From assembly GCF_015477765.1 (NCBI RefSeq), contig NZ_JADLQQ010000004.1:124001-188000 (forward strand): 64,000 nucleotides of DNA. The letters run 5' to 3'. A program made the position numbers and the translations under genes. The stretch is from Nocardia transvalensis (GTDB lineage Bacteria > Actinomycetota > Actinomycetes > Mycobacteriales > Mycobacteriaceae). Positions 43,037 to 54,373 of this stretch are shown here, in pieces. Position 1 is the first letter of the stretch; the number at the start of each line of letters is the position of its first letter. A model generated the notes under the pieces. The model saw only the letters and a program-made list of their open reading frames with translations, had not been told where the DNA came from and did not search any database.

Positions 43037-44497
43037 GTGACTGCGCAAGCTTGGATTCTGATCGCCGTGATCGCCGCCGTGCTGGTGGTGGCGCTCGTGG
43101 CCGGATTCGTCCTGTACCGGCGCCGCCGGGTGACGCTGACCCCGGCCGCTCCCGACAAGGAGCTGACCGACCGGTCGGGCGGGTATACGGCAGCCGGGGG
43201 ATTCAGCTTCAGTCAGGGCGGGGCCGGGTCGGCGACGCTGACGCCGACCCAGGAACGCCCCGAGCCCGTGCCGATCGAGCGGACCGACGACGAGGGTCAG
43301 CCGCACGTCGGCGACGATGCCGCCATCCCGCGCGATTCGGCCCGTCGCACCATCACCGATGTCCGGCTGCCGGAACCGGAGACCGACGAGCAGGCCCCGG
43401 CCGATACCGCGCCCGCCGCGCCGACGGCACCCGCCCCTGCGGATACGGCTGCGACGACCGAAGCTCCCGCAGCCCCGGCCGAGACCACCGATACCGCAGT
43501 CGCACCCGCTGCGCCTGCCGAACCCGCGGAAGCCCCCGCCGAACCCTCGGTCCCCGAACCGCAGATCGAGGAGATCGAGCCCACCAGCGGCCGCCTCACC
43601 CGCCTGCGCGGCCGGTTGGCCCGCTCCCAGAACGCCGTCGGCAAGAGCCTGCTGGGTCTGCTCGGCGGCGGCGACCTCGACGAGGACTCCTGGGAGGAGA
43701 TCGAGGACACGCTGGTGATGGCCGACCTCGGGACCGCGAGCACCACCACGATCGTGGAGCGGTTGCGCGAGGAACTGGCCGCCCGGACCGTCCGCACCGC
43801 CGATCAGGCCCGCCAGGTGCTGCGCGATGTGCTGATCGAGGCCCTGCGTCCCGAGATGGACCGTTCCATCCGGGCGCTGCCGCACGACGATCACCCGTCG
43901 ATCCTGCTGGTCGTCGGCGTCAACGGCACCGGAAAGACCACCACCACCGGCAAATTGGCCCGCGTGCTGGTCGCCGACGGCCGCCGGGTCCTGCTGGGCG
44001 CGGCCGACACCTTCCGTGCCGCGGCCGCCGATCAGCTGCAGACCTGGGGTGAGCGGGTCGGCGCGGACACCGTGCGCGGCCGGGAGGGCGCCGACCCGGC
44101 GTCGGTGGCCTTCGACGCCGTCAGCACCGGCATCACCAACGGCGTCGACGTCGTGCTCATCGACACCGCGGGCCGCCTGCACACCAAGACCGGCCTGATG
44201 GACGAGCTGGGCAAAGTGAAGCGGGTGGTCGAGAAGAAGGCGGCCGTGGACGAGGTGCTGCTGGTCCTCGACGCGACGGTCGGGCAGAACGGTCTCACCC
44301 AGGCCCGCGTCTTCTCCGAGGTCGTCGACATCACCGGCGTGGTGCTGACCAAGCTCGACGGCACGGCCAAGGGCGGCATCGTCTTCCAGGTTCAGCACGA
44401 GCTCGGGGTTCCGGTCAAACTGGTCGGCTTGGGCGAGGGCTCCGACGATCTCGCCCCCTTCGAGCCGGCCGCCTTCGTCGACGCCTTGCTCGGCTGA
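43037..44497 (+). CDS. ftsY: signal recognition particle receptor FtsY
   Basis: FtsY docks SRP-ribosome complexes at the membrane. The 486-residue protein has an N-terminal membrane helix (AWILIAVIAAVLVVALVAGFVLY, 5-27), an acidic Ala/Pro/Glu-rich linker (about 40-185), and the NG GTPase domain: G1 GVNGTGKTTT (~295), DTFRAAAADQL, DTAGRLHTKTGLMDEL, TKLDGTAKGG and the closing GLGEGSDDLAPFEP. GTG start. It follows smc in mycobacteria too; here five small genes intervene. It works with Ffh at 49547-51118. Confidence 0.97.
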   Translation: MTAQAWILIAVIAAVLVVALVAGFVLYRRRRVTLTPAAPDKELTDRSGGYTAAGGFSFSQGGAGSATLTPTQERPEPVPIERTDDEGQPHVGDDAAIPRDSARRTITDVRLPEPETDEQAPADTAPAAPTAPAPADTAATTEAPAAPAETTDTAVAPAAPAEPAEAPAEPSVPEPQIEEIEPTSGRLTRLRGRLARSQNAVGKSLLGLLGGGDLDEDSWEEIEDTLVMADLGTASTTTIVERLREELAARTVRTADQARQVLRDVLIEALRPEMDRSIRALPHDDHPSILLVVGVNGTGKTTTTGKLARVLVADGRRVLLGAADTFRAAAADQLQTWGERVGADTVRGREGADPASVAFDAVSTGITNGVDVVLIDTAGRLHTKTGLMDELGKVKRVVEKKAAVDEVLLVLDATVGQNGLTQARVFSEVVDITGVVLTKLDGTAKGGIVFQVQHELGVPVKLVGLGEGSDDLAPFEPAAFVDALLG

Positions 44498-44550
44498 CGC
44501 AGGGGATTTCTCATCTCGGCAGCGCTTTCACGGGGAAGTACAAACCGCCT

Positions 44551-44609
44551 GTGAGCGCGGTGAAACACAGCCGCAACACCGGTGCCCGATCCGTTCACGC
44601 AGGTGAAAC
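44551..44609 (+). promoter_or_regulatory. two GlnR-like boxes upstream of amt
   Basis: GTGAG-n6-GAAAC (44551-44566) and TTCAC-n6-GAAAC (44594-44609) match the actinobacterial GlnR half-site pair gTnAC-n6-GaAAC with one mismatch each; their starts are 43 bases apart, about four helical turns. amt-glnB-glnD is a known GlnR target in mycobacteria. They lie 93-151 bases before the amt GTG. Confidence 0.55.
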
Positions 44610-44701
44610 ATCACAGCGGCACGGACGAAACACCGAATCGCGAACCTTCTGTGCAGGCTCGTCGCCGCGGTTTGGCCGAGCCCGAGATGAGGAGGAACAA
44701 G

Positions 44702-46443
<1,742 letters not shown>

Positions 46444-46463
46444 GGAACAGCGAACAGTCGAGC

Positions 46464-46505
46464 GGCGGCCCCGCCCCACCGGACTCCGGCCGGGGCGGGG
46501 CCGCC
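46464..46505 (+). terminator. hairpin after glnB
   Basis: A perfect 14-bp stem GGCGGCCCCGCCCC (46464-46477) and GGGGCGGGGCCGCC (46492-46505) with a 14-base loop that can itself fold (CCGG..CCGG). It lies between glnB and glnD, so it may lower glnD expression relative to amt-glnB. Confidence 0.75.
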
Positions 46506-46527
46506 CGCATTTCATGGGTGGTGGGTT

Positions 46528-48969
46528 GTGGGCAAGCAGGCGAGAGACGAATCGATGGGTGGCGCAAGAGATCTGGTGCGGGCGCGCGACCAACTGCTCG
46601 AGGGCGGCGATACCCGCCATCCGAGGCTGGACGCGCAATCACTGCGGCAGGCGCTGGTCGATCTGTACGACCTGTGGCTCACCACCAAGGGCGCCGAACT
46701 CGGCATCACCGGTGACAGCGGTCTGGCGGTGGTCGCGGTCGGTGGCCTGGGTCGCCGGGAGATGCTGCCCTATTCGGATCTGGATCTGGTGCTGCTGCAC
46801 GACGACATCGATCCCGAACGGGTCGCCGAAGTGGCCGACAAGCTCTGGTATCCGCTGTGGGACGCGCATATCAAGCTCGATCACAGCGTGCGGACGGTCC
46901 CGCAGGCGCTGCGAGTGGCCGCGGGCGACCTGACCGCGGCGCTGGGCATGCTCGAGGCCCGCCACATCGTGGGCGATGCCGAGCTGAGCAATCTGCTGAT
47001 CGGCGGCGTGCGGCACGAGTGGCGCACCGGAATCCGTTCCCGCTTCGGTGAATTGGTCGAGCAGGCGCAGGCCCGGTGGAAGCGCAGCGGGGAGATCGCG
47101 CATCGTGCCGAACCCGATCTGAAGAACGGACGCGGGGGCCTGCGCGATATCCAGCTGCTGGACGCCCTGGCCATCGCCCAATTGACCGATGCCATGCCGG
47201 GGCTCGGTCCGGAGGTGCCGGGCGGCGGCATGAAACAGGCGCATCGGCGCCTGCTGGATGTGCGCACCGAGCAGCATCGCGTGGCCGGGCGCGCCCGCGA
47301 TCAGCTGCGGGCCCAGGACGCCGACGAGATCGGCGCCGCACTGCGCATCGGCGACCGGTTCGAACTGGCCCGCACCCTCAGCGACGCCGCCCGCACGGTC
47401 GGCTACTCCGTGGATGTCGGCCTGCGGACGGCCGCGAACGCCCTCCCGCGGCGCGGTCTGGCCCGGTTGCGGCGCATGCCCGTGCGTCGACCACTGGATG
47501 AGGGGGTGGTCGAGCACGCGGGCGAGGTGGTGCTGGCGCGCGATGCCCGCCCGCAGAAGGATCCCGGGCTGATCCTGCGGGTCGCCGCGGCGTCGGCGCA
47601 GACCGGGCTGCCGATGTCGGCGACCACGCTCAACCGGCTGTCCGAGGACGCCCCCGAACTGCGCGAGCCGTGGCCGCGCGAGGCGCTCAACGATCTGCTG
47701 GTCCTGCTGGGCGCCGGTCGCGGCACCATCGACGCGGTGGAGGCACTGGACCGGACGGGACTGTGGGGCAGGCTGTTTCCCGAGTGGGGCGCGGTGCGCG
47801 ACCTGCCCCCGCGCGATCCGATGCACACCTGGACCGTCGACCGCCACCTGGTGGAGACCGTTGCCTATGCGAGCGCGCTGAGCACCCGCGTGGCCCGGCC
47901 CGACCTGCTGCTGCTGGGTGCGCTGCTGCACGACATCGGCAAGGGACGTCCCGAGGATCACAGCGTCGTCGGCGCGGAACTGGCCACCCATATCGGCCGC
48001 CGGATCGGGCTGTGGCCGTCGGACGTGCACACGCTCAGCGCGATCGTCCGCCACCATCTGCTGTTGCCCGACACCGCGACTCGCCGGGATCTGTCGAATC
48101 CGGAGACCGCGCGGATGGTGGTCCAGGCCCTCGACGGCGATCCGCAGCTGCTGGAACTGCTGCACACCCTGGCCGAGGCCGATTCGCTGGCCACCGGGCC
48201 CGGCGTGTGGGGCGACTGGAAGGCCTCGCTCATCGGCGAGCTGGTGCGCCGGTGCCGGCTGACGATGGCCGGTGAGCCACTGCCGCAACCGGATCCGATC
48301 GAGCCCGAACTGCTGGACAAGGCCAAGACGGGCGGCGTGCACGTGGAGCTGCGGGTGGGTGCGGGCCGCTACACCCACGTCGTCACCGTCGTCGCGCCCG
48401 ATACGCCGGGGCTGCTGTCGGATGCGGCCGGTGTCCTGGCATTGCACTCGCTGCGGGTGCTGTCGGCCTCGCTCGGGGGAGCGGGGGAGTCGGCGATCGA
48501 CAGTTTCGTCGTGACACCGAAATTCGGTGATCCGCCCGACGCCGGGTTGCTGCGTCAGGAGTTGATCCGCGCGATCAACGGTGATCTGGACGTGGCCGCG
48601 GTGCTGGCCAAGAGGGAACGCGAGGCGGCGGCGCGAACCAGCCCGTATGCTCAGGCCGAGCCGCGCATCAAGTGGACCGATACCAGCGTGCCCGGGCAGG
48701 TGCTGCTGGAGCTGCGGGCCGAGGATCGGGTCGGACTGCTGAGCAGGCTCGCGGCCGCGTTGGCCGCGGCGGGCGCCGATGTGCGGTGGGCGAAGGTCGT
48801 CACCATGGGCGCCGCGGTCGTCGACTCGTTCTGCCTGGACTTCGGGGACGCCGATACGCCCCGGCGGCGGGCCGACATCGAGGCCGCGCTGCTGACGGTG
48901 GTTCCGCATCCCGAACCGAAGAAACCGGCCGAAACGGACAATGAAGCCAGGTCCGAGGGCGTTTACTGA
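46528..48969 (+). CDS. glnD: PII nucleotidyltransferase GlnD
   Basis: An 813-residue enzyme that modifies PII at Tyr51 under nitrogen limitation and reverses it when glutamine is high. The nucleotidyltransferase domain has [20 protein letters not shown] (~72-91) with the metal-binding DLD. A GlnD-specific helical domain follows. The HD hydrolase domain has [25 protein letters not shown] (~465-490), and two ACT domains lie at about 610-690 and 712-790. GTG 46528; ATG 46555 is an alternative start. It completes the amt-glnB-glnD module. Confidence 0.95.
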   Translation: MGKQARDESMGGARDLVRARDQLLEGGDTRHPRLDAQSLRQALVDLYDLWLTTKGAELGITGDSGLAVVAVGGLGRREMLPYSDLDLVLLHDDIDPERVAEVADKLWYPLWDAHIKLDHSVRTVPQALRVAAGDLTAALGMLEARHIVGDAELSNLLIGGVRHEWRTGIRSRFGELVEQAQARWKRSGEIAHRAEPDLKNGRGGLRDIQLLDALAIAQLTDAMPGLGPEVPGGGMKQAHRRLLDVRTEQHRVAGRARDQLRAQDADEIGAALRIGDRFELARTLSDAARTVGYSVDVGLRTAANALPRRGLARLRRMPVRRPLDEGVVEHAGEVVLARDARPQKDPGLILRVAAASAQTGLPMSATTLNRLSEDAPELREPWPREALNDLLVLLGAGRGTIDAVEALDRTGLWGRLFPEWGAVRDLPPRDPMHTWTVDRHLVETVAYASALSTRVARPDLLLLGALLHDIGKGRPEDHSVVGAELATHIGRRIGLWPSDVHTLSAIVRHHLLLPDTATRRDLSNPETARMVVQALDGDPQLLELLHTLAEADSLATGPGVWGDWKASLIGELVRRCRLTMAGEPLPQPDPIEPELLDKAKTGGVHVELRVGAGRYTHVVTVVAPDTPGLLSDAAGVLALHSLRVLSASLGGAGESAIDSFVVTPKFGDPPDAGLLRQELIRAINGDLDVAAVLAKREREAAARTSPYAQAEPRIKWTDTSVPGQVLLELRAEDRVGLLSRLAAALAAAGADVRWAKVVTMGAAVVDSFCLDFGDADTPRRRADIEAALLTVVPHPEPKKPAETDNEARSEGVY

Positions 48970-49142
48970 TCGGTAGCCCTGCCTGGTGGTAACTGGCAAA
49001 CCGGTCGATTGCTGGTTAACCAGATCGTTGCTTCGCAAGTGCCGCGAGTTATGTCGCAGGTGAGCTGGATCACTCTAATATCAGACCCGTCCGAGCTGTC
49101 GCTGTGCTGGTCGCGTTAGTCGAACGTGAGGGGAGCGGGTCG

Positions 49143-49457
49143 GTGGCCATCGAAGTCGTGTCCGCGTCGATCATGACCAGCGATATGACCCAGCACATCG
49201 CCCGTTGCGTCGGCGGCGATCGCTGGGTGGTGTCCTGGCTTCCCGGCCGCACGCTCACCGGCCAGCAGGCCGTGACGGCGATGACGATCGCCTCGACCGT
49301 CGCCGACCAGGAGGAACTGACCGAGGCCGAGTGGACGATGCTGGACAATATGGCCCTCGAGCTGGGACTGACCGCCCGCGAGGCGGTCGGAATGGTCGCC
49401 TCGGAGAACCACGACATCCGCCAGGCACCCAGGCCGCGGCGGCGCAGCCTGGAGTAG
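49143..49457 (+). CDS. hypothetical protein between glnD and ffh
   Basis: A 104-residue protein of unknown function. It begins MAIEVVSASIMTSDMTQHIARCVGGDRWVVSWLPGR, continues LTGQQAVTAMTIASTV, and has an acidic helical C-terminal half (EELTEAEWTMLDNMALELGLTAREAVGMVA) before a basic tail. No membrane span. It looks like a small soluble helical protein, but I do not recognise the family. GTG 49143 is chosen by the first conserved-looking residues; the frame is open further upstream to 49104. Confidence 0.55.
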   Translation: MAIEVVSASIMTSDMTQHIARCVGGDRWVVSWLPGRTLTGQQAVTAMTIASTVADQEELTEAEWTMLDNMALELGLTAREAVGMVASENHDIRQAPRPRRRSLE

Positions 49458-49546
49458 GGGCGCCGGGGTACGGGGAGGACGGCTCTCCGTTGCCCGTACC
49501 CTGGTATATCGAGTGACGTCCCCTCGAGAAACCAGGAGCGCGATCG

Positions 49547-51118
49547 GTGTTCGAATCCCTGTCCGACCGGTTGACCGGTGCCCTGAAGGATCTGCGCGGC
49601 AAAGGGCGTCTGTCACCGGCCGATATCGACGCGACCGCCCGCGAGATCCGGCTCGCCCTGCTCGAGGCCGACGTGGCACTGCCGGTGGTGCGCCAGTTCA
49701 TCGCGCGAATCAAGGAGCGTGCCAAGGGCGCCGAAGTGTCGGCGGCACTGAATCCGGCGCAGCAGGTCGTCAAGATCGTCAACGAGGAGCTCATCACCAT
49801 CCTCGGTGGTGAGACCCGCCGGCTGCAGTTCGCGAAGAACCCGCCCACGGTCGTCATGCTCGCCGGTCTGCAGGGTGCGGGTAAGACCACCCTGGCCGGG
49901 AAGCTCGCGAAATGGCTGAAGGGCCAAGGACATACGCCGCTGCTGGTGGCCTGTGACCTGCAGCGCCCGGGGGCGGTCACGCAGCTGCAGGTGGTCGGCG
50001 AGCGCGCCGGGGTGCCGGTATTCGCGCCGCATCCGGGCACCTCGGTCGGCGGCGGCGAGAACCCGCTGGGTGTGACGGCGGCCGATCCGATCAATGTCGC
50101 GAAGGCCGGTGTCGAGGAGGCGCGGCAGAAGCAGTACGACGTCGTCATCGTCGACACCGCGGGTCGCCTCGGTATCGACGAGGAACTGATGCGCCAGGCC
50201 GCGGGCATTCGCGATGCGGTGCAGCCGGACGAGACGCTGTTCGTGCTCGACGCCATGATCGGTCAGGACGCCGTCACCACCGCCGAGGCGTTCCGCGACG
50301 GTGTCGGCTTCACCGGTGTGGTGCTCACCAAGCTCGACGGCGACGCCCGCGGTGGCGCGGCGCTGAGCGTGCGCGAGGTGACCGGCGTCCCGATTCTGTT
50401 CGCCTCCACCGGTGAGAAGCTCGAGGACTTCGACGTCTTCCATCCCGACCGGATGTCGAGCCGCATCCTCGGCATGGGCGATCTGCTCACCCTGATCGAG
50501 CAGGCCGAACAGGTCTACGACCAGCAGCAGGCCGAGGAGGCCGCGCGCAAGATCGGCTCGGGTGAGCTGACCCTCGAGGACTTCCTCGAGCAGATGCTCG
50601 CCATCCGCAAGATGGGGCCCATCGGGAACCTGCTCGGCATGCTGCCCGGGGCCGGCCAGATGAAGGACGCGCTGGCGGCGGTCGACGACAAGCAGTTGGA
50701 TCGGGTGCAGGCCATCATTCGCGGCATGACTCCCGCCGAGCGCGAAAATCCGAAGATCATCAACGCTTCTCGCCGCCTGCGCATCGCCAACGGTTCGGGC
50801 GTGAGCGTGTCGGAGGTCAACCAGCTGGTCGACCGGTTCTTCGAGGCCAAGAAGATGATGGCCATGATGGGCCGCCAGATGGGACTGCCCGGTGGGCGCG
50901 GCCGGGGCGGCAAGAACAAGAAGGGGAAGAAGGGCAAGAAGGGCGGTCGCGGACCGACGCCGCCGAAGATGCGCGGCGGTTTCCCGGGGATGCCCGCCAT
51001 GCCGGGCGCGATGCCCGGCGGGTTCCCGGACCTGTCGGATATGCCTGCCGGACTCAACGAGCTGCCGCCGGGGCTCGAGGGAATCGATATCTCGAAGCTG
51101 AAGTTCCCGAAGAACTGA
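49547..51118 (+). CDS. ffh: signal recognition particle protein Ffh
   Basis: Ffh binds signal sequences and 4.5S RNA and hands ribosomes to FtsY. The 523-residue protein has the N-domain helices, G1 GLQGAGKTTLAGKLA (~107), DTAGRLGIDEEL, TKLDGDARGGAALS, and a C-terminal M domain (about 325-430) rich in methionine (FEAKKMMAMMGRQMGLPGG). An unusual ~90-residue tail follows: Gly/Lys-rich (GKNKKGKKGKKGGRG) then Met/Pro/Gly-rich. Start GTG 49547. Tails of this kind are common in actinobacterial Ffh. Confidence 0.97.
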   Translation: MFESLSDRLTGALKDLRGKGRLSPADIDATAREIRLALLEADVALPVVRQFIARIKERAKGAEVSAALNPAQQVVKIVNEELITILGGETRRLQFAKNPPTVVMLAGLQGAGKTTLAGKLAKWLKGQGHTPLLVACDLQRPGAVTQLQVVGERAGVPVFAPHPGTSVGGGENPLGVTAADPINVAKAGVEEARQKQYDVVIVDTAGRLGIDEELMRQAAGIRDAVQPDETLFVLDAMIGQDAVTTAEAFRDGVGFTGVVLTKLDGDARGGAALSVREVTGVPILFASTGEKLEDFDVFHPDRMSSRILGMGDLLTLIEQAEQVYDQQQAEEAARKIGSGELTLEDFLEQMLAIRKMGPIGNLLGMLPGAGQMKDALAAVDDKQLDRVQAIIRGMTPAERENPKIINASRRLRIANGSGVSVSEVNQLVDRFFEAKKMMAMMGRQMGLPGGRGRGGKNKKGKKGKKGGRGPTPPKMRGGFPGMPAMPGAMPGGFPDLSDMPAGLNELPPGLEGIDISKLKFPKN

Positions 51119-51232
51119 GCGGCTCTCGCGTCGGCGAGTTCGAGGGATATTATTACGGGTTAACGCGGTGCGATTCGCAGCAGTGCGGACCCGCACACCG
51201 TGGGTGACCCTCGAACATCGGAGTGGGATCTC

Positions 51233-52120
51233 ATGATCGCAGAACCGGTCCGGCCCAGCGCTATCGAGTCGAACGTCGTGGAGCGTGGCCCGACGGCGTT
51301 GCGGATTGCCATCGGCGGGCAACTCCGCAAGCTGCGCGAGGCATGCGGCATTACGCGCGAGGCCGCGGGTGAGCACATCCGCGGCTCGCACGCCAAGATC
51401 AGCCGGCTCGAGCTCGGGCGCACCGGCTTCAAGGAACGCGACATCAAGGATCTGCTGACGCTGTACGGCGTCGTCGACCCGGATCAGCGCGAGATGCTGC
51501 TCGATCTGGTCCGCAAGGCCAATCAACCGGGGTGGTGGCATCGCTACAGCGATCTGCTGCCGCCCTGGTTCGAGACCTACCTCGGTCTCGAGGGCGCCGC
51601 GAAATCGATCAGGACCTATGAGAGCCAACTGATTCCGGGCTTGCTACAAACCGAGGAGTACGCCCGCGCGGTCGTCGCGCTCGGTCACGGGCAGGCCGCG
51701 GCGGCGCGGCGCGTGGAGCTGCGCAGGCGGCGTCAGGAGATCCTGAACATCTCGGGCGGACCGCTGCTGTGGGCAGTGCTGGACGAGAGCTTGCTGCATC
51801 GGCCGATCGGCGGCAGGGACGTGCTGCGCGCGCAGATCGAGCATCTGGTCGAGACGTCGGACCGGCCCAACGTGACAATTCAGGTGCTGCCGTTCCTTGC
51901 CGGCGGCCATGCGGCGGCGGGCAGTTCGTTCACCATTCTCCGCTTTGCCGAGCAGGAACTGCCGGACATCGTGTATCTGGAACAGCTGGCAAGCGCGCTG
52001 TATCTGGATCGCCGGGTGGATATCGACATCTACCGGCAAGTAATGGAACAGCTCGCCCTGCAGGCCGAGTCGCCGGAGCGATCGCGTGACATGCTGGTCG
52101 CCGCCGCCGCACGGTTGTAA
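51233..52120 (+). CDS. XRE-family regulator with DUF5753
   Basis: A 295-residue actinobacterial regulator. Residues ~25-85 form a helix-turn-helix (IGGQLRKLREACGITREAAGEHIRGSHAKISRLELGR); the C-terminal ~170 residues are DUF5753 (YESQLIPGLLQTEEYARAVV, VLDESLLHRPIGG, ITIQVLPF-like VTIQVLPFLAGGHAA). These proteins typically sit next to DUF397 or DUF574 genes and control development or antibiotic genes in Streptomyces. A DUF574 methyltransferase gene follows 113 bases downstream. The inverted repeat CTGTCGAA/TTCGACAG (52147-52154, 52176-52183) in the gap could be its site. Confidence 0.85.
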   Translation: MIAEPVRPSAIESNVVERGPTALRIAIGGQLRKLREACGITREAAGEHIRGSHAKISRLELGRTGFKERDIKDLLTLYGVVDPDQREMLLDLVRKANQPGWWHRYSDLLPPWFETYLGLEGAAKSIRTYESQLIPGLLQTEEYARAVVALGHGQAAAARRVELRRRRQEILNISGGPLLWAVLDESLLHRPIGGRDVLRAQIEHLVETSDRPNVTIQVLPFLAGGHAAAGSSFTILRFAEQELPDIVYLEQLASALYLDRRVDIDIYRQVMEQLALQAESPERSRDMLVAAAARL

Positions 52121-52233
52121 TCGCGAAACCGATTGAGCCGCAACATCTGTCGAATTCCTCGTCCAGGTTGTTCATTTCGACAGGACAGCGGTGCGGAGTT
52201 GTTACCATTGTCGAGAATGTGGGAGGAGGTGTG

Positions 52234-53040
52234 GTGTCGGAGAACCGGGGTGCACCGGAGGGGGCCGACGCGTCCAAGCCCAACTCGGCTCGGATGTTCG
52301 ACTATTTGCTGGGCGGCAAGGACAACTACGAGATAGACCGGATGGCCGTCCACGCGATGCTCGCGGTCGCGCCCGACACCCGCACCTTGGCCTGGTTCAG
52401 CCGCCAATTCCTGCTGAAAGCCGTTCAGATCGCGGCCGAATCGGGCGTGCGGCAGTTCATCGATCTCGGCGCCGGTATTCCGACCTCACCCGCCGTGCAC
52501 GAGGTGGCCCAGAAGGTCGATTCGTCGGCGCGGGTGGTGTCCATCGACTTCGACCCGGTCGTGCAGGTGCACGCCACCGCCATGCTCTCCGGAATCCCCG
52601 GTGTGACACCCATGCTCGCCGACGCCCGCAAACCCGACGACATCATCGCTCGGCTGCGAGCGGACCGGTTGATCGACTTCGACCGGCCGGTCGCGGTGTT
52701 GATGGTCGGCCTGCTGCACTTCGTGATGGACGAGGAACATCCGGCCGAGATCGTCGCGCGCTTCCGCGAGGTCATGGCGCCGGGCAGCTATCTCGCCTTC
52801 ACGCACGGCGGTGACGAGAGCGATCCGGCATTCATCCAGCAGACCGTGAAGGACACCGGTGGCAGTACCGCCCATCCGGTCTATCGGTCCAGGGCCGAGG
52901 TTGCGTCGTTCTTCGAGGGGTTCGAAATGCTCGGTCCCGGTGTGGTTCCCCTGCAGGAATGGCTCGGCGGCGACCTGCCGCACACCGGGCTCGTGCTCCT
53001 GGGCGGAATCTGTCGTACGCCGACGGCCCGGAAGGACTGA
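52234..53040 (+). CDS. DUF574 SAM-dependent methyltransferase (second copy)
   Basis: A 268-residue paralogue of the protein at 40299-41135. It carries NSARMFDYLLGGKDNYEIDRMAV, the SAM site QFIDLGAGIPTSPAVHE, SIDFDPVVQVHATAML and VGLLHFVMDEEHPAEIV. GTG 52234 is chosen for GGAGGAGG four bases before; GTG 52231 is possible. It lies next to an XRE/DUF5753 regulator, the usual partner in actinobacteria. Substrate unknown. Confidence 0.85.
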   Translation: MSENRGAPEGADASKPNSARMFDYLLGGKDNYEIDRMAVHAMLAVAPDTRTLAWFSRQFLLKAVQIAAESGVRQFIDLGAGIPTSPAVHEVAQKVDSSARVVSIDFDPVVQVHATAMLSGIPGVTPMLADARKPDDIIARLRADRLIDFDRPVAVLMVGLLHFVMDEEHPAEIVARFREVMAPGSYLAFTHGGDESDPAFIQQTVKDTGGSTAHPVYRSRAEVASFFEGFEMLGPGVVPLQEWLGGDLPHTGLVLLGGICRTPTARKD

Positions 53041-53051
53041 CCGCACCCGGG

Positions 53052-54113
53052 CTATTCCGCCGTTGCCAGCGCATGGGCTCGCACCATGAGCGCGTCCGCC
53101 ACGTCGCGCGGGCGACGACCCAGCCCGCAGGCGCTCGCGACCGCGCCGACCTGCCGTCCGAGCGACTCCTCGATCATGTGCAGCGTCCGCACCTGCTGTT
53201 CCTCGGTCGGCCCGTCGTGCACCAATCCCGCATAGAATTCGGTGTCGGCGCCGAGCGCCAGATCCGCGAGCGGCGCATAGAATTCTGGCTTCTCCGACGG
53301 TGGTATGTCACCCGCGGCGAGCGGACCGTGCACATATTCCAATATGCGACCCGACGGCCATTGCCGCGCAATCGAATTGGCCAGATATACGAGCGGGCGA
53401 GCATCTCGTAAGGTTGCGCGTGCCTTGTTGCGCATGCTGCCGAGGCACAGGTGCACGCCGAAGCGAGTGCCCACCGGCGCCGCCGCGGCCAATGCGGCGA
53501 TCCCCCGTCCCAATCCCAGCGCGGCCTCCACCAGCCGGTGTACCGGTTGGGTTTTGGCCATGAGCACCAATTCGGCGGTGGCCTCGAGTTGCACGACGAC
53601 GTCGTTGCCGGCCAACTCGTGGATGGCGGTGATGTCGCGGACGGTGGCGTCGGTGAATGCCCGGCGGTGCGCGCGCAGGCCGGAGGCGCCCATGGCGATG
53701 AACGCCAACGTGAAATCGGTGGGCATCCCGATCTGGAGCGACAGCCCAGGGAGATCGCGCTCGGCGCGCAACTGTCGGAACAGCGGCAGCGCCTCGCGGG
53801 CCTCGCCGAGATATCCGAGCTCCATCATGTCGCCACGCAGTTCGGTGCCGCGGGCTACTCGATGAATCGTCCGGTCCCGGCTCGAGGTCCATGCGCCGGG
53901 TTTCTTCACCTCCAGCACGCCCTGTGCCACCAGATCCTCGATGATGGGTTGGATGTAGAACTCGTAGCGCCGCGTCTCGCCGGTGGGTAATGTCCGCAAC
54001 CGCGGCCCCGCGGCGTCGAGCATCGCCCGCATCGCCTCGTCCGTGCTCTCGGCCGGAAAGCTGCCGACGAAGTGCACGGCCCGCGTGCCCGCACTGCGCT
54101 GTGTGGAAGGCAA
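53052..54113 (-). CDS. MetE-like (UROD/MetE superfamily) zinc protein
   Basis: A 353-residue TIM-barrel-type protein of the UROD/cobalamin-independent methionine synthase superfamily. The start HFVGSFPAESTDEAMRAMLDAAGPRLRTLPTGETRR is typical of actinobacterial stand-alone members. Zinc-ligand candidates match MetE: His221 and Cys223 in VHLCLGS and Cys329 in ASACGLGRR. It is only about half the length of MetE and lacks its N-terminal domain, so it is not a full methionine synthase; methyl donor and acceptor are unknown. It is divergent from the secreted hydrolase gene. Confidence 0.65.
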   Translation of the reverse strand: MPSTQRSAGTRAVHFVGSFPAESTDEAMRAMLDAAGPRLRTLPTGETRRYEFYIQPIIEDLVAQGVLEVKKPGAWTSSRDRTIHRVARGTELRGDMMELGYLGEAREALPLFRQLRAERDLPGLSLQIGMPTDFTLAFIAMGASGLRAHRRAFTDATVRDITAIHELAGNDVVVQLEATAELVLMAKTQPVHRLVEAALGLGRGIAALAAAAPVGTRFGVHLCLGSMRNKARATLRDARPLVYLANSIARQWPSGRILEYVHGPLAAGDIPPSEKPEFYAPLADLALGADTEFYAGLVHDGPTEEQQVRTLHMIEESLGRQVGAVASACGLGRRPRDVADALMVRAHALATAE

Positions 54114-54275
54114 CGCTGCGCTCCTCGTGTCACCCTCATTGTCCGGATGCTCACTCTACAACCGCCCTGGCGATCTTGGAGCGAATGCTGCCCGGCTGTG
54201 TCGGCAACGGTCGAAACAGTCTGTCGCAGCGGACATTTACCCGCCCGGCCGGACACGGCGTGTTCGGTGCAAACC

Positions 54276-54303
54276 TTGCGTGCCGGTAGTCGCTCGCTAT
54301 AAC
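54276..54303 (+). promoter_or_regulatory. candidate promoter of the secreted hydrolase gene
   Basis: TTGCGT (54276-54281) and TATAAC (54298-54303) are 16 bases apart, a fair fit to a vegetative sigma promoter, about 70 bases before the GTG at 54374. Confidence 0.35.
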
Positions 54304-54373
54304 CTGCCTCACTAATAACCGATAACGGTGGGCAAACCCACGCACTCGTACTTCGGCAAAGGGAGCGCATCTC

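Noticed and set aside
49012-49023. Palindrome CTGGTTAACCAG downstream of glnD
   Set aside because: A single 12-bp palindrome in a 173-base gap with no partner site; too weak to call an operator.
46639-49038. 799-codon open frame antisense to glnD
   Set aside because: Shadow frame of a long GC-rich gene; no family pattern.
49548-49560. TTCGAATCC, like a tRNA T-arm
   Set aside because: It is the coding start of ffh (Phe-Glu-Ser); no acceptor or anticodon stem can be formed around it.
49613-51628. 671-codon open frame antisense to ffh
   Set aside because: Overlaps the conserved Ffh NG and M domains on the other strand and has no motif.
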